Of a DNA stretch of 64,000 nucleotides, positions 1 to 9,658 are shown piece after piece; the stretch's first letter is position 1; every line of letters starts with the position of its first letter. The DNA comes from an uncultured Caulobacterales bacterium (GTDB lineage Bacteria; Pseudomonadota; Alphaproteobacteria; Caulobacterales; Maricaulaceae), in assembly GCA_938003545.1 (NCBI GenBank), contig CALKXY010000017.1, positions 1-64,000 of the forward strand. The letters run 5' to 3'. Under the pieces are notes generated by a model. The model made no database searches, had not been told where the DNA came from, and saw only the letters and a program-made list of their open reading frames with translations. The position numbers and the translations under genes are program-made.

Positions 1-408
1 GGAGAAAGGCGTCGTCGCGTGGGGCTTTCTGACAAATTGCGTCGGGAGGGCTCGAAAACTATTCTATTTACTCGTTTCCACGAGAGCCTGACCACCCACG
101 CGAACATCCCCGTACTAACGGAACATTTTTCCAACGAAGACAACAAAAACTAAGACATACAAGAGGCAGACGCCTTTGAGGAAAATAAGGCGTTCACTAA
201 TCATAATCGTCATTCGCTCGTAGGTGAGTCCTAAGGTGTGAGATAACATTAGAGTGTGGTGATGGGTATTTTTGCCTGCGCCAGATTCCCATCCAACGAC
301 TTGACACATTCCTCCTATCGGCTACTCCGCGCGGACATTAACTTGGCGCTGCGGACCGTTTATCCGTTTGCGCCTCAAGAGCCCGAAATCGGGTTAAAGG
401 AACGTATC
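1..408. other. Left-edge region upstream of aspS without a confident gene
   Basis: No recognisable gene lies here. The forward frame beginning at base 1 is open until a TAA at 151-153 and could be the 3' end of a truncated gene, but its Arg-rich translation matches nothing I know. A TTGACA at 301-306 might be a -35 element for aspS, but no good -10 follows at the right distance. A small hydrophobic ORF on the minus strand is listed separately. Confidence 0.4.
115..309 (-). CDS. Possible small membrane protein, divergent from aspS
   Basis: The ORF is 64 codons. Its last 30 or so residues form one hydrophobic segment ([15 protein letters not shown]) flanked by charged residues and ending KMFR, the layout of a single-span membrane peptide. 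A shorter version starting at the ATG at 211-213 would be 32 residues. On the minus strand AGGAGG lies only one base before the ATG at 309, too close for normal initiation, and the short version has no clear ribosome binding site. No homology is recognised. It overlaps the presumed aspS promoter region and may be a chance ORF. Confidence 0.2.
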   Translation of the reverse strand: MCQVVGWESGAGKNTHHHTLMLSHTLGLTYERMTIMISERLIFLKGVCLLYVLVFVVFVGKMFR

Positions 409-2244
409 ATGCACGCTTTTCGTAGCCATACTTGCGGCGAACTTCGCTCATCCGATGTTGGGTCAACTGTCAAATTATCTGGCTGGGTCCACCGCAAACG
501 TGAACATGCCAATGCGTTGTTCATCGATCTGCGCGATCATTACGGCATCAGCCAAGTCGTTGTTTATCCAACTGCCGAATTTTACGAAGCCGCAAAACGT
601 TGCCCCTCCGAATCCGTCATTACGGTCACAGGCGAAGTACTGGCCCGCGATGCGGAAGCCGTGAACAAAGAATTGGATACAGGCGACGTGGAAATGCGCG
701 CCGAAACATTCCTGATCGAGAGCCAAGCCGATCCATTGCCATTGCCTGTCTTTGGCGAGCAAGAATATCCAGAAGAGATTCGCCTCAAGCATCGCTATCT
801 GGATCTACGCCGCGATACGCTGCATAAGAATATCATTATGCGCGGGCAGGTGATTAACTCGCTACGCAGTCGTATGATCGCGCAAGGGTTCACTGAATTT
901 CAAACGCCGATCCTGACAGCTAGCTCACCAGAAGGCGCGCGTGACTTCCTTGTGCCGTCCCGCCAAAATCCTGGTAAATTCTACGCGCTACCGCAAGCGC
1001 CGCAGCAGTTTAAACAGCTTCTCATGGTTGCGGGCTTTGATCGTTATTTCCAAATCGCACCGTGTTTCCGCGATGAAGATGCCCGTGCTGACCGTTCACC
1101 GGGTGAGTTTTATCAGCTCGATATGGAAATGAGCTTTGTCACGCAGGAAGACGTGTTCAACACAATTGAACCTGTCATGGCGGGTGTGTTCGAAGAATTT
1201 GGCGGCGGTAAAGCCGTTACTGCGCCATTCCCGCGCATTCCTTATAAAGAGTCGATGGAAAAATATGGATCGGACAAACCTGACCTTCGTATTCCGTTTG
1301 AACTCTCTGATGTATCAGAGTTTTTCTTGGACGAATCCAAAACAGGATTCGGTATTTTTGCAAAAATCACCAAGGGCGGCGGTAAGGTTATCGCTATTCC
1401 TGCGCCGGGTGCGACGGATAATCAGTCCCGCAAATTCTTCGACTCGCTCGACAAATGGGCGAAGAAGGAAATGCAGGCCCCTGGGCTCGGTTATGCGCGT
1501 CTCAAGGAAGAAGGCGGCGCAGTTGTGTCGCAAGATCCTGCGCTCAAGAATTTCGAGCCAGAGTTGCTTAAGGCGCTTCTCGAGAAAATGGGTCTGAAAG
1601 CGGGCGACGGCGTCTTCTTCTCTGCGGGGAAGAAAAACGACGCTTATAAATTGGCGGGTGCGGCACGGAATAAAGTTGCGGCTGATCTGGACCTGATCGA
1701 CGAGGACGCAGGCTTTAAATTTTGTTGGGTCGTGGATTATCCGATGTATGAGTGGGATGAAGACAATAAGAAAGTCGACTTCTCGCATAACCCATTCTCC
1801 ATGCCGCAAGCACCTGAAGGTAAGTCCGCGATGGATGTTCTTCTTGAGGCAGATACGGACGCTAAGAAACTCGACATCCTCGCCTATCAATATGACATCG
1901 TTTGTAATGGTATCGAGTTATCTTCTGGCGCGATCCGGAACCACAAAGCCGACGTCATGTATAAGGCGTTCGAAATTGCGGGTTACGGCCCAGAGGTCGT
2001 GGACGACAAATTTGCGGGCATGATCAATGCGTTTAAATTTGGCGCACCGCCGCATGGAGGTATCGCGCCGGGTGTTGACCGTATGGTCATGTTGCTCGCA
2101 GGGACAGACACAATCCGCGACGTGATACTCTTCCCAATGAATGGTCAAGCGCAAGATTTGATGATGAATGCGCCAGCAGAAGTCGACGCAAGCGCGTTGA
2201 AAGAACTGAACATTAAGACAGTGCCTGTTGCGCCTAAGGATTAG
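409..2244 (+). CDS. aspS: Aspartyl-tRNA synthetase
   Basis: This class II synthetase charges tRNA with aspartate in the cytoplasm. The 611-residue product has an N-terminal OB fold ([20 protein letters not shown]), motif 2 ([11 protein letters not shown], about residue 219) and motif 3 ([15 protein letters not shown], about residue 550), with a bacterial GAD insertion between them. The ORF track starts at 256, but the family's usual N terminus ([12 protein letters not shown]) begins at the ATG at 409, preceded by AAAGG eight bases upstream, so that start is chosen. Many alphaproteobacterial AspRS are non-discriminating and work with GatCAB to make Asn-tRNA; whether this one does cannot be told from the sequence alone. 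Confidence 0.97.
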   Translation: MHAFRSHTCGELRSSDVGSTVKLSGWVHRKREHANALFIDLRDHYGISQVVVYPTAEFYEAAKRCPSESVITVTGEVLARDAEAVNKELDTGDVEMRAETFLIESQADPLPLPVFGEQEYPEEIRLKHRYLDLRRDTLHKNIIMRGQVINSLRSRMIAQGFTEFQTPILTASSPEGARDFLVPSRQNPGKFYALPQAPQQFKQLLMVAGFDRYFQIAPCFRDEDARADRSPGEFYQLDMEMSFVTQEDVFNTIEPVMAGVFEEFGGGKAVTAPFPRIPYKESMEKYGSDKPDLRIPFELSDVSEFFLDESKTGFGIFAKITKGGGKVIAIPAPGATDNQSRKFFDSLDKWAKKEMQAPGLGYARLKEEGGAVVSQDPALKNFEPELLKALLEKMGLKAGDGVFFSAGKKNDAYKLAGAARNKVAADLDLIDEDAGFKFCWVVDYPMYEWDEDNKKVDFSHNPFSMPQAPEGKSAMDVLLEADTDAKKLDILAYQYDIVCNGIELSSGAIRNHKADVMYKAFEIAGYGPEVVDDKFAGMINAFKFGAPPHGGIAPGVDRMVMLLAGTDTIRDVILFPMNGQAQDLMMNAPAEVDASALKELNIKTVPVAPKD

Positions 2245-2271
2245 GGAGCTTTAGGCTTATATTATCTCTTC

Positions 2272-2294
2272 ATTACCGTCTTTTTGGCGGTAAT
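2272..2294. terminator. Stem-loop between convergent aspS and pentapeptide gene
   Basis: ATTACCG and CGGTAAT form a perfect 7-bp inverted repeat around a 9-base T-rich loop, in the gap between two convergent genes. There is no clear T-run after it on either strand, so efficient termination is uncertain. Confidence 0.3.
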
Positions 2295-2304
2295 TTAGGC
2301 GATG

Positions 2305-3150
2305 TTAATGCGACATCGCCGCTTTAGTTTGCACTAAGTCGCTGTGAATGCGCTGCAGGCGGGTGCGCAGGGCGCGGTCTCTGGGGCCTGAGGCTGCCAG
2401 TAAGTTTTCGACGTCGGATATAGCGCGGTCGAGGCGTTCTGCGGCGAGGGTCAATTCTTCGGACATGCCATCATGGCCGTGTTCTGCCATCGTGACAGTC
2501 ACGCCTTCGCAATATCGCAGGGAAAGACCGATCGGGAGGCGTGTTTTGTGATCGCCGCAGGCTCCGTCAAGTTGGGTTTGATTGAGGCCCTGACTTGTGG
2601 AGAGGTCAGCGCCAGAGAAATTTGCGCCGTCGATTTGGGTGTCCAAGAAAATTGCACCAGGGAAGCTGGCGGATTGGAATTGCCCGCCTTGGAGTTGGGC
2701 GCTGCTGAGGTTTGCGTTGTTAAATCGCGCGCCGGTAAAGTCTGAATTTGTGAAGGTGCTGCGTGTCAAATCTGCACGTGATAAATTGGCTTCGGCCATT
2801 TTTGAATTAGGGAGGTTGGCTTCGGTCAAAGTGGCATCTTCAAAGACCGCGCGCGGCATGATGACGCCATTGCCCTGAACGCGGTACATCAAGGTGCTGC
2901 GGAAATGCGCGCCAGTGAGATCGGACCCGTCCAGTGATCCGCCAGAGAGATTGGAGTTATTGAAGATGCTATTGGTTAAATCGGCATTATTCAGGCGTAC
3001 GCCGTTCATGGTTTTATTTGACAGGTCGCAGCCCGCGCAAGAGCCTGCGCTCATCTGGATGCGGGCATCGACGCGCATTTGCGCCGAAGCGGGCGCCGCA
3101 AGGGCGAGGGCTGGGAGGAGGCCAAATATGAGAGCGCGTAGGTGGGTCAC
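2305..3150 (-). CDS. Secreted pentapeptide-repeat protein
   Basis: The product has a cleavable signal peptide (about residues 1-23, ending ASAQ), so it should be periplasmic or outer-membrane associated. Residues from about 40 to 190 are tandem pentapeptide repeats of the A(N/D)LSX type (NNADLTNSIFNNSNLSGG), which fold as a right-handed quadrilateral beta helix. Two Cys pairs flank the repeats (CAGCDL near the N terminus, CGDH and YCEG after them). The last 60 residues look helical. The start is a GTG with no clear Shine-Dalgarno, chosen because it gives a good signal peptide. The biochemical role is unknown. It stands alone between convergent aspS and a divergent complex I gene. Confidence 0.85.
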   Translation of the reverse strand: MTHLRALIFGLLPALALAAPASAQMRVDARIQMSAGSCAGCDLSNKTMNGVRLNNADLTNSIFNNSNLSGGSLDGSDLTGAHFRSTLMYRVQGNGVIMPRAVFEDATLTEANLPNSKMAEANLSRADLTRSTFTNSDFTGARFNNANLSSAQLQGGQFQSASFPGAIFLDTQIDGANFSGADLSTSQGLNQTQLDGACGDHKTRLPIGLSLRYCEGVTVTMAEHGHDGMSEELTLAAERLDRAISDVENLLAASGPRDRALRTRLQRIHSDLVQTKAAMSH

Positions 3151-3357
3151 AGCGATCTTTTACGGAGGCAAATCCGTAGACCCAATTAAATTCATCGTAA
3201 GATTCGAACTCTTTACAGTGAGTGTGGTATTATTGTCGCGCGCAGTCTTGTCCATTTCTCGTCATCTTTGGCACACATTGGCGCTTTACGCTGGCGGAGT
3301 GCGGGCTTAGAACGCCTCAACACTTGCTTGCGAACTGTTCAATCCGGAGTCGAACCT

Positions 3358-3756
3358 TTGTCCTTTTTCAAACGCTTATTCACATGGTGGAATGGCTCTA
3401 CATTGGGCACATCGCTCCAGATCCGCACCAAAGCCGTCAAGGTGGGGGAAGACGAATATGGTAACCAGTATTTCGAGAGCACGAAGCTGGCATATGATGG
3501 CCGAAATCGCCGCTATGTAACCTATTCGAATTATGCCGAAGCGTCGAAAGTCCCGCCCGTTTGGAACGGTTGGCTGCATCATACCTATGATGAGCTACCG
3601 TCTGAAATCGATATTAAGATTCATGGGTGGCAGGAAAGCCACGTTCCGAATATGACCGGCACGCCCTTTGCGTATAAGCCAAAAGGCAGCCTAGACCGCG
3701 GCGGTGTACGCGATGCGGTTACGTCTGATTATGAATCTTGGAAACCGGGTAAATAG
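3358..3756 (+). CDS. NADH:ubiquinone oxidoreductase NDUFA12-family protein
   Basis: The NDUFA12 (B17.2) family is an accessory subunit of respiratory complex I found in alphaproteobacteria and mitochondria. Diagnostic segments are TWWNGSTLGTSLQIRTKA, VGEDEYGNQYFES, RRYVTY and PPVWNGWLHHTYDE. The ORF track begins at 3268, but family members begin just before the FFKRLFTWWNG block; the TTG at 3358 fits, with GGAG about nine bases upstream, and gives 132 residues, close to the family's usual length. The stop overlaps the GTG start of the next gene (TAGTG), which suggests translational coupling. Confidence 0.9.
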   Translation: MSFFKRLFTWWNGSTLGTSLQIRTKAVKVGEDEYGNQYFESTKLAYDGRNRRYVTYSNYAEASKVPPVWNGWLHHTYDELPSEIDIKIHGWQESHVPNMTGTPFAYKPKGSLDRGGVRDAVTSDYESWKPGK

Positions 3757-4178
3757 TGAACTCGCGACGTATAAAATTTGCGTTTGGCACTGCGCTGGCT
3801 TTTCTGTCTGGCGTCTCTGCACATGCGGCCAATATTGACGGATCAGCCGTTATTTTACGCGCATTGGATAAAGTCACAGCGACGACGCAAGATTATACGG
3901 TCGAGGTCGGAGAGACATTGCAATACGGCAGTCTTTCGATTGATGCTGTGCATTGCGAAAAGCGTCCGCCAGAAGAATTGCCAGAGACCTTCGCATTTCT
4001 GAAAATCCGTGACGCCAAGCTGGACGGTAAAGGTGGCCGCGCCGAAGAAGAAACGGTTTTTTCAGGTTGGATGTTTGCCTCGCGTCCCGCGCTCTCGGCA
4101 CTGGATCATGGCGTTTACGACATTTGGGTGATCGGGTGCCGTACCCCAGAAATTGAGCTGCCTGACTTTACGCAGTAA
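3756..4178 (+). CDS. DUF2155 family exported protein
   Basis: The 140-residue protein has a signal peptide (FAFGTALAFLSGVSAHAA) and the DUF2155 domain. Landmarks are AVILRALDKVTATTQDYTVE, an HCEKRPPEE block, FSGWMFASRPALSALDH and VYDIWVIGC, with two Cys that could form a periplasmic disulfide. DUF2155 genes are commonly next to NDUFA12 in alphaproteobacteria; their function is not established. It starts with GTG overlapping the preceding stop by one base, and its 3' end overlaps the convergent punA gene by 11 bases. Confidence 0.85.
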   Translation: MNSRRIKFAFGTALAFLSGVSAHAANIDGSAVILRALDKVTATTQDYTVEVGETLQYGSLSIDAVHCEKRPPEELPETFAFLKIRDAKLDGKGGRAEEETVFSGWMFASRPALSALDHGVYDIWVIGCRTPEIELPDFTQ

Positions 4179-5013
4179 GTGGCGCACTAAGAATTGCGTG
4201 GTCTAGCAACACAGAGAATTTAGTCTGCGCCGCTTTGACGGTTTCCCAAATCTCAAATTCATCGACAACGGGTTGCGTGTCGGAGTCTGTGATCACAGGG
4301 TTTGCAATCAGGCTGAGGCCCAAGACGGTCAGGCCCAAATATCTCGCCATGACGGCCTCGTGGACCGTTGACATGCCAACCATATCCGCACCGAGTAAGC
4401 GCAGCATGCGGCCTTCGGCGGGTGTTTCGAAATGCGGTCCCGCGAGGCACGCATAGATGCCGCGCTGCAAGATGCCCATGTCGCTTTCATCGGCTTTGGC
4501 TAGCCAGCCGTCATCATATGTGCGTGTGAGATTTACGAATGGCGAGCGACCGTGGTCTATCCGGCCCACAAGTGCACCTTGGCCCGTCAGACCAGGTAAG
4601 TAGATGTGGTCCGAAATGCTAACGATATCGCCATCTGCGTAGTCAGGATTTAGGCTGCCTGAGATATTGGTCAAGATTGCGGATGTCGCACCAAGCGCAT
4701 GGGCAACTTCGATAGGGAATGCGGCGTCTTGCGCGGTGTGGCCCTCATAGAGATGCAGACGACCCTGTAGCGCGACAATTTTGCGCCCGTTTAGCGTCCC
4801 GATGTGAAGCACGCCTTTATGAGTCGGCGCGGAGGATTTTGGGAAGCCGTCAATATCGTCATAAGGAATATGCGCGCCGTCGATTTGCTCTGCGTAATCG
4901 CCAAGGCCCGAACCCAAGATGAGGGCAACATCCGCCGTCGCATCTGTGACTTCGCGAATGGACGCTAGGGCGCGCTTCGCACGGTCTGATCGTGCGACGG
5001 TTGCTTGGGTCAA
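4168..5013 (-). CDS. punA: Purine-nucleoside phosphorylase (trimeric type)
   Basis: The enzyme cleaves purine (deoxy)nucleosides with phosphate to base plus (deoxy)ribose-1-phosphate in purine salvage. Class II (trimeric) PNP signatures are the phosphate loop GSGLG near residue 34, GRLHLYEG, ILTNISGSL, GPHFETPAE and MVGMSTVHEAV. The 281-residue length is normal. The start codon is TTG, and its TTGA overlaps the TGA stop of parE by four bases, so the gene is probably translationally coupled to parE. Substrate preference (inosine/guanosine or a broader range) is not decided by what can be seen. Confidence 0.9.
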   Translation of the reverse strand: MTQATVARSDRAKRALASIREVTDATADVALILGSGLGDYAEQIDGAHIPYDDIDGFPKSSAPTHKGVLHIGTLNGRKIVALQGRLHLYEGHTAQDAAFPIEVAHALGATSAILTNISGSLNPDYADGDIVSISDHIYLPGLTGQGALVGRIDHGRSPFVNLTRTYDDGWLAKADESDMGILQRGIYACLAGPHFETPAEGRMLRLLGADMVGMSTVHEAVMARYLGLTVLGLSLIANPVITDSDTQPVVDEFEIWETVKAAQTKFSVLLDHAILSAPLTA

Positions 5014-7013
5014 ATGTCGACCTCTTCGACAAATTTGGCGTGTTCTTGGATATACTCATAGCGAAGCTCTGAGCGTTTCCCCATGAGTGTCTCGACAAGG
5101 CTTTCCGTTGTAGCCATCTCTTCTGCATCCAATGTGATGCGGGCCAATGTCCGTGTTTTAGGATCCATCGTTGTGACTTTGAGTTGGGCTGGATTCATTT
5201 CGCCAAGACCCTTGAAGCGTCCAATTTCAACTTTGCCTTTGCCAGTGAATTCCGTCTTCATCAGCTCCTCGCGATGCAAATCATCAACAGCATAAATTGT
5301 CTTTGTGCCTTGGGTCATTTTGAACAGCGGCGGCATCGCCATATAGAGCCGTCCGGCTTCAATCAGGCCTGGTGTGTAACGGTAGAAGAAGGTGATCAGC
5401 AGGGCCGCGATATGCGCACCATCGACATCCGCATCGGTCATAATCACGACGCGTTCATAGCGAAGGTCATCGACATCGAACTTTTTACCGAGGCCTACGC
5501 CGAGTGCGACGGAGAGGTCATTGATTTCTGCATTGCGTTGGATTTTTTCCATCGTCGCACTTTCGACGTTCAGGATTTTACCTTTCAGCGGCAAGATGGC
5601 TTGTGTTTCGCGGCTTCGTGCTTGTTTGGCGGACCCGCCCGCAGAGTCGCCCTCGACGATGAAAATTTCCGTATCGTCGCTACCTTTACGGGAGCAATCG
5701 GCGAGCTTACCGGGAAGGCGTAGGCGCTTGGTTGCGGACTTCCGTTTGACGTCTCGCGCTTTACGCCGTTTGACACGTTCATCTGCGCGCTCAATCGCCC
5801 ATTCGAGGAGCTTTGTTGCGTCTTTCGGGCTGCTGACCAGCCAATGATCAAAGGGGTCGCGAACTGCCGTTTCAACAAGGCGCGTGGCTTCAGAGTTAGA
5901 GAGGCGATCTTTGGTTTGGCCTTGGAATTCAGGGCTTTTGATGAAAACAGAGACGAGGGCGCCTGCACCGAACATCACGTCATCTGGTGTAACGTGACTG
6001 ACCTTTTTGCCCATACCTGTTAGGTCGGCATAAGCGCGTAAGCCTTTTGTGATCGCTGCGCGAAGCCCCGCTTCATGCGTACCGCCGCCGGGTGTCGGGA
6101 CCGTGTTACAATAAGACCGGACGAAGCTATCCGCTTCGCCAAAGCCTTCTGGGGACCAGCTAACGGCCCATTCGACACGGCCATGTCCTGTGTCTTTTTT
6201 TGATTTCCCAGAGAAAAGTGTCTCTGTAATCGTCGCCTTGGTTCCGAGCGTTTCGGCCAAATAGTCAGCCAAACCCCCTGGGAAGTGGAAGACGGCGGTT
6301 TCTGGAATTTCGGGTGAGTTCTTGAGTTTCTCCGGCGCGCATTTCCAGCGAATTTCAACACCAGGCTGGAGGTAGGCTTTGGCGCGAGACATGTTGAACA
6401 GTTTCAGCGCGCGGAACTGTAGCGATTTCCCGAAGATTTCTGCGTCGGGGTGAAAGCGGAATTTGGTGCCGCGTCGATTATTGATCGCACCCATATTTTT
6501 GATTTTGCCCATCGGTTTACCGCGTTCGAAGCGCATTGCGTGCAATGTCTTGTTTCTCGCAACTTCGACTTCTAGCACGTCGGAGAGTGCGTTTACGACG
6601 GAAACGCCGACGCCGTGAAGGCCGCCTGAAGTTTCATAGGCTTTGTTTGAGAATTTACCGCCAGAATGAAGCTCGGTTAGAATGACTTCGAGTGCAGATT
6701 TTTCTGGGAATTTCGGGTGAGGGCCAATTGGAATACCACGGCCATTATCCGTCACAGAGATATAGCCTTCCGCATCCAATTCGACTTCGATTCGTGTTGC
6801 ATGACCTGCGACGGCTTCGTCCATCGAGTTGTCGATGACTTCTGCAAAGAGGTGATGCAGCGCGCGATCATCCGTGCCGCCAATATACATACCTGGGCGA
6901 AGACGGACGGGTTCCAGACCTTCGAGCACTTCGATGGAACTGGCGGTGTAGTTGTCTTGGGCTGCGTCGCCGCTTTTACCGCCGAACAAATCTTTTTTCT
7001 TGGCAGTGGCCAT
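5010..7013 (-). CDS. parE: DNA topoisomerase IV subunit B
   Basis: This is the ATPase subunit of topoisomerase IV, which decatenates daughter chromosomes with ParC. It has a GHKL ATPase domain with EVIDNSMDEAVAG and DNGRGIPIG, a transducer domain, and a TOPRIM domain with EGDSAGGSAKQAR (about residue 453) and DADVDGAHI (about residue 526). The 667-residue length and the GGTDDRALHHLFAEV segment fit ParE rather than the longer GyrB. It starts with ATG and lies upstream of punA, which it overlaps by four bases; the gap to glnE upstream is 73 bases. Confidence 0.93.
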   Translation of the reverse strand: MATAKKKDLFGGKSGDAAQDNYTASSIEVLEGLEPVRLRPGMYIGGTDDRALHHLFAEVIDNSMDEAVAGHATRIEVELDAEGYISVTDNGRGIPIGPHPKFPEKSALEVILTELHSGGKFSNKAYETSGGLHGVGVSVVNALSDVLEVEVARNKTLHAMRFERGKPMGKIKNMGAINNRRGTKFRFHPDAEIFGKSLQFRALKLFNMSRAKAYLQPGVEIRWKCAPEKLKNSPEIPETAVFHFPGGLADYLAETLGTKATITETLFSGKSKKDTGHGRVEWAVSWSPEGFGEADSFVRSYCNTVPTPGGGTHEAGLRAAITKGLRAYADLTGMGKKVSHVTPDDVMFGAGALVSVFIKSPEFQGQTKDRLSNSEATRLVETAVRDPFDHWLVSSPKDATKLLEWAIERADERVKRRKARDVKRKSATKRLRLPGKLADCSRKGSDDTEIFIVEGDSAGGSAKQARSRETQAILPLKGKILNVESATMEKIQRNAEINDLSVALGVGLGKKFDVDDLRYERVVIMTDADVDGAHIAALLITFFYRYTPGLIEAGRLYMAMPPLFKMTQGTKTIYAVDDLHREELMKTEFTGKGKVEIGRFKGLGEMNPAQLKVTTMDPKTRTLARITLDAEEMATTESLVETLMGKRSELRYEYIQEHAKFVEEVDI

Positions 7014-7086
7014 AATTGTTCTGTCTTCGTTCTGCTTTGCTAGGCTGACAATATGAGGTGATTTGCGCCGCCCGCAAGGCGTTTTG

Positions 7087-9651
7087 TCATTCTTGTCGTG
7101 GGGTTGTCCACAGGACGGGACGCGGGTCGGTCGATGTTGTTTGATCTATGGTCTCGAAAAAGGCGGATCTCGCCGCTTTGACGTGATGTTCTAGCTCCTT
7201 TTGTCGGTCCTCTAGAGTTTGCACATCAATTTGTTTCGAAAACCGAGCTGGCGTTTGGTCTATGGGCAAGCCTTTGAGGCCGAGAAGGCGTTCCCATATT
7301 TGAAGCGTGTTCCAACTCTCAATTGCTGTGTTGAGATCAGGGGGAAGTGCCGTGCCGGTCACGGCCAAACAAGAGCGCATATAATCGGCTTCCATCAGAC
7401 CGCCATGACGCAATTTGCTACGCCAAACATTAGGCGGCGTTGCCTGTAAGCGTTCCTGCGAAAGGCGACTGAACATAGTCCACGCATCTTCTTTAAACGC
7501 GCGAATGTTTCTTGGGCGGGTCAGGACATCCTTCTTTATCGCCATGACCTTCTCGCCCAAGGCTTTGTCGCCCGCAACGATGCGTGCAGGCGCGAGGGCG
7601 ATATGCTCCCAACTATGCGCACGGGTCATATGATGATCTCGAAATGCGGAGAGCTTTACGGCAGGCGGGCCAGATCGACCAGACGGGCGCAGGCGCGTGT
7701 CCAATTCATAGGCGATGCCCTCGCGCAGTTTCGTGGTCAAAGTCGTTCGCATGCGGCGCACAGCTTTTGCTGCAAGGTCAGGGTCGCAGTCATCATCAAA
7801 TAGAAAAATAAGATCTAGATCGCTTTGCGGCGCCATGGCGCCCGTACCCATTTTACCTAATCCCAAAATAGTCATGGGAAGACTGTCCACGCCGAGGTCA
7901 TCCGCGATGATCCGAAGCGACAGATTTAGGGTCTCTTCGGCGAGTTGCGTGAGGTGTGTTTGTAACGTTTCGGCGGTGTTTTGCCCCTCTAGGAACTGGG
8001 TGTAAGCTCGGAATAATTGCTCATTTACGAAGCGGCGGAGGGCTTCTAGCCGTTGCTCATAATCGGGGGAGGTCAACACAAAGGCCGATTGTGCCTGCAG
8101 CTCGGTATCATCGGGCGACAGAAATATATCTATGATATGCGGGGATTGCGCCAAAATTTCAGTCATATGCGGGCTGTGCAAAAGCGGCGTGACCATGATG
8201 TCCAGAAGATGAGGGTTGCGGTTGAGGAGAGCGAAATATTGCTCTGATCGCCCTAGCTGTTTGAGAAAGCCATCCACGCGCTCAAAGGCGTCAGGGCGAT
8301 TGAACTTTTGCATGCGCGCGACGAGGGTTTGCCCTAGCTCTTGGTATTTTTGCCGAGATGATGCTGGGACACCGTGGTCTTGAAAGCCTAGCGTCCAACT
8401 CCGCGCGATTTTAGCTGCTGCCTCGTCTAATGAGGTTAAGTCTGTCTCGGTTGAAGGGTTTGACGTGTCTTGGAAAAGGGTCGAGAAACGCGTGTGAACC
8501 GCTTGCCGCTTAACTGAAACCTCAGCGTCAAACGTATCGGTTCCCCCCAGCATTGCAGACAAAGCCACCCGGTCTTCCCCTTCGGGGATCAGATGTGTCT
8601 GCGCATTGTTCAGCATTTGCACAGTGTTCTCGATCTTGCGAAAATAGGCGTAATGGGCGCGCAAGTCAGTCGCCTCAATCTCAGAGAGCAAGCCCATATG
8701 AGCCAATTCTGACAAGGCGGCGCGCGTATTTGTGACGCGGAGTGCAGGGTGTTTCCCGCCATGGATGAGTTGCTGTGCATTTGCGATAAATTCAATTTCG
8801 CGAATGCCGCCGCGTCCTAACTTTAAATTGAATCCCGCCGCGTTTGGCGTGATGGGATCGGGGGCGGCCCGTTCCGTCTCTAGTCCGGGATGTTCATTAT
8901 TGATCCGCGTTTTCAGAGCTGCGAGCTCGTCCAATGTGGTAAAATCCAAATTGCGACGCCAGATATAGGGCTCTAAGCGATCTAAAAATGCGTGTCCTGC
9001 TTCGGTATCACCCCCAACAACCCGCGCTTTCATAAGCGCAAGGCGGTGCCATGGTAGTGATCTGAAGAAGTAAAATGTTTCAGCTTTCGCCGTACTGATT
9101 GCCAGTCCTGTTCCTGAACTTTCTGGACGCAATCGCCAATCCACACGCCAAACGCATTCTGGCGCATTGCGAGGCTGGAGGATTTGGGTCAGCCGCTTGC
9201 AGACTTCCGACGCGATATAGGCCTGACCTTTATGGGCAGGAACGGGAAGGGCATCCGCATCGTAAAATGCGATGAGGTCAATATCGGACGAAAAGTTCAG
9301 ATCATATCCGCCTAACTTCCCTAAACCTAAGACGAAAAGCCCAGGGACGTCATTTTCAGGAAGTGTAAGGTGGTGACGTTTTCCAACGTGACGCCACGCC
9401 AAAGCCAAGGCTCGGTCGATTGTGGCATCAGCAAATTGTGTCCAGACGCGACCCATCTCGTCGAAGTCAGAAAATGAAGTCAGCGCAAAGTTGAGGGCAA
9501 ATCGCGCTTTTAACTCGGGTAATACATCGGCATCTGCTGCGTTGAGGTGCTCAAGGAGTTTTTCCAGCGGCTCGTGAACCGGGAACCTCTCCGAGAGATC
9601 ATGCAGATAGGCACTGTGACGCAGCTGATCTTGAGAAATCGCTGCGTACAC
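7087..9651 (-). CDS. glnE: Bifunctional glutamine synthetase adenylyltransferase/deadenylase, short N terminus
   Basis: GlnE adds and removes AMP on glutamine synthetase in response to PII and glutamine. Both nucleotidyltransferase domains are present: GLGKLGGYDLNFSSDIDLI near residue 110 and GLGKMGTGAMAPQSDLDLI near residue 594, each followed by an RLRP segment (WRLRPESSG, DTRLRPSGRSG). The product is 854 residues; typical homologues are 930-1000, and the N-terminal region before the first GKLGG motif is about 60 residues shorter than in E. coli GlnE as I remember it. The GTG at 9649-9651 comes directly after an in-frame TAA, so no upstream extension is possible. No good Shine-Dalgarno is seen, and the gene begins seven bases after the autotransporter stop. 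Confidence 0.88.
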   Translation of the reverse strand: MYAAISQDQLRHSAYLHDLSERFPVHEPLEKLLEHLNAADADVLPELKARFALNFALTSFSDFDEMGRVWTQFADATIDRALALAWRHVGKRHHLTLPENDVPGLFVLGLGKLGGYDLNFSSDIDLIAFYDADALPVPAHKGQAYIASEVCKRLTQILQPRNAPECVWRVDWRLRPESSGTGLAISTAKAETFYFFRSLPWHRLALMKARVVGGDTEAGHAFLDRLEPYIWRRNLDFTTLDELAALKTRINNEHPGLETERAAPDPITPNAAGFNLKLGRGGIREIEFIANAQQLIHGGKHPALRVTNTRAALSELAHMGLLSEIEATDLRAHYAYFRKIENTVQMLNNAQTHLIPEGEDRVALSAMLGGTDTFDAEVSVKRQAVHTRFSTLFQDTSNPSTETDLTSLDEAAAKIARSWTLGFQDHGVPASSRQKYQELGQTLVARMQKFNRPDAFERVDGFLKQLGRSEQYFALLNRNPHLLDIMVTPLLHSPHMTEILAQSPHIIDIFLSPDDTELQAQSAFVLTSPDYEQRLEALRRFVNEQLFRAYTQFLEGQNTAETLQTHLTQLAEETLNLSLRIIADDLGVDSLPMTILGLGKMGTGAMAPQSDLDLIFLFDDDCDPDLAAKAVRRMRTTLTTKLREGIAYELDTRLRPSGRSGPPAVKLSAFRDHHMTRAHSWEHIALAPARIVAGDKALGEKVMAIKKDVLTRPRNIRAFKEDAWTMFSRLSQERLQATPPNVWRSKLRHGGLMEADYMRSCLAVTGTALPPDLNTAIESWNTLQIWERLLGLKGLPIDQTPARFSKQIDVQTLEDRQKELEHHVKAARSAFFETIDQTTSTDPRPVLWTTPRQE

Positions 9652-9658
9652 TTAGAGT

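Noticed and set aside
256-408. N-terminal extension of aspS from the ORF track
   Set aside because: The extra 51 residues do not belong to the family, and a better start with a ribosome binding site exists at 409.
1315-1890. 191-codon minus-strand ORF
   Set aside because: It is antisense to aspS and has no ribosome binding site or recognisable domain.
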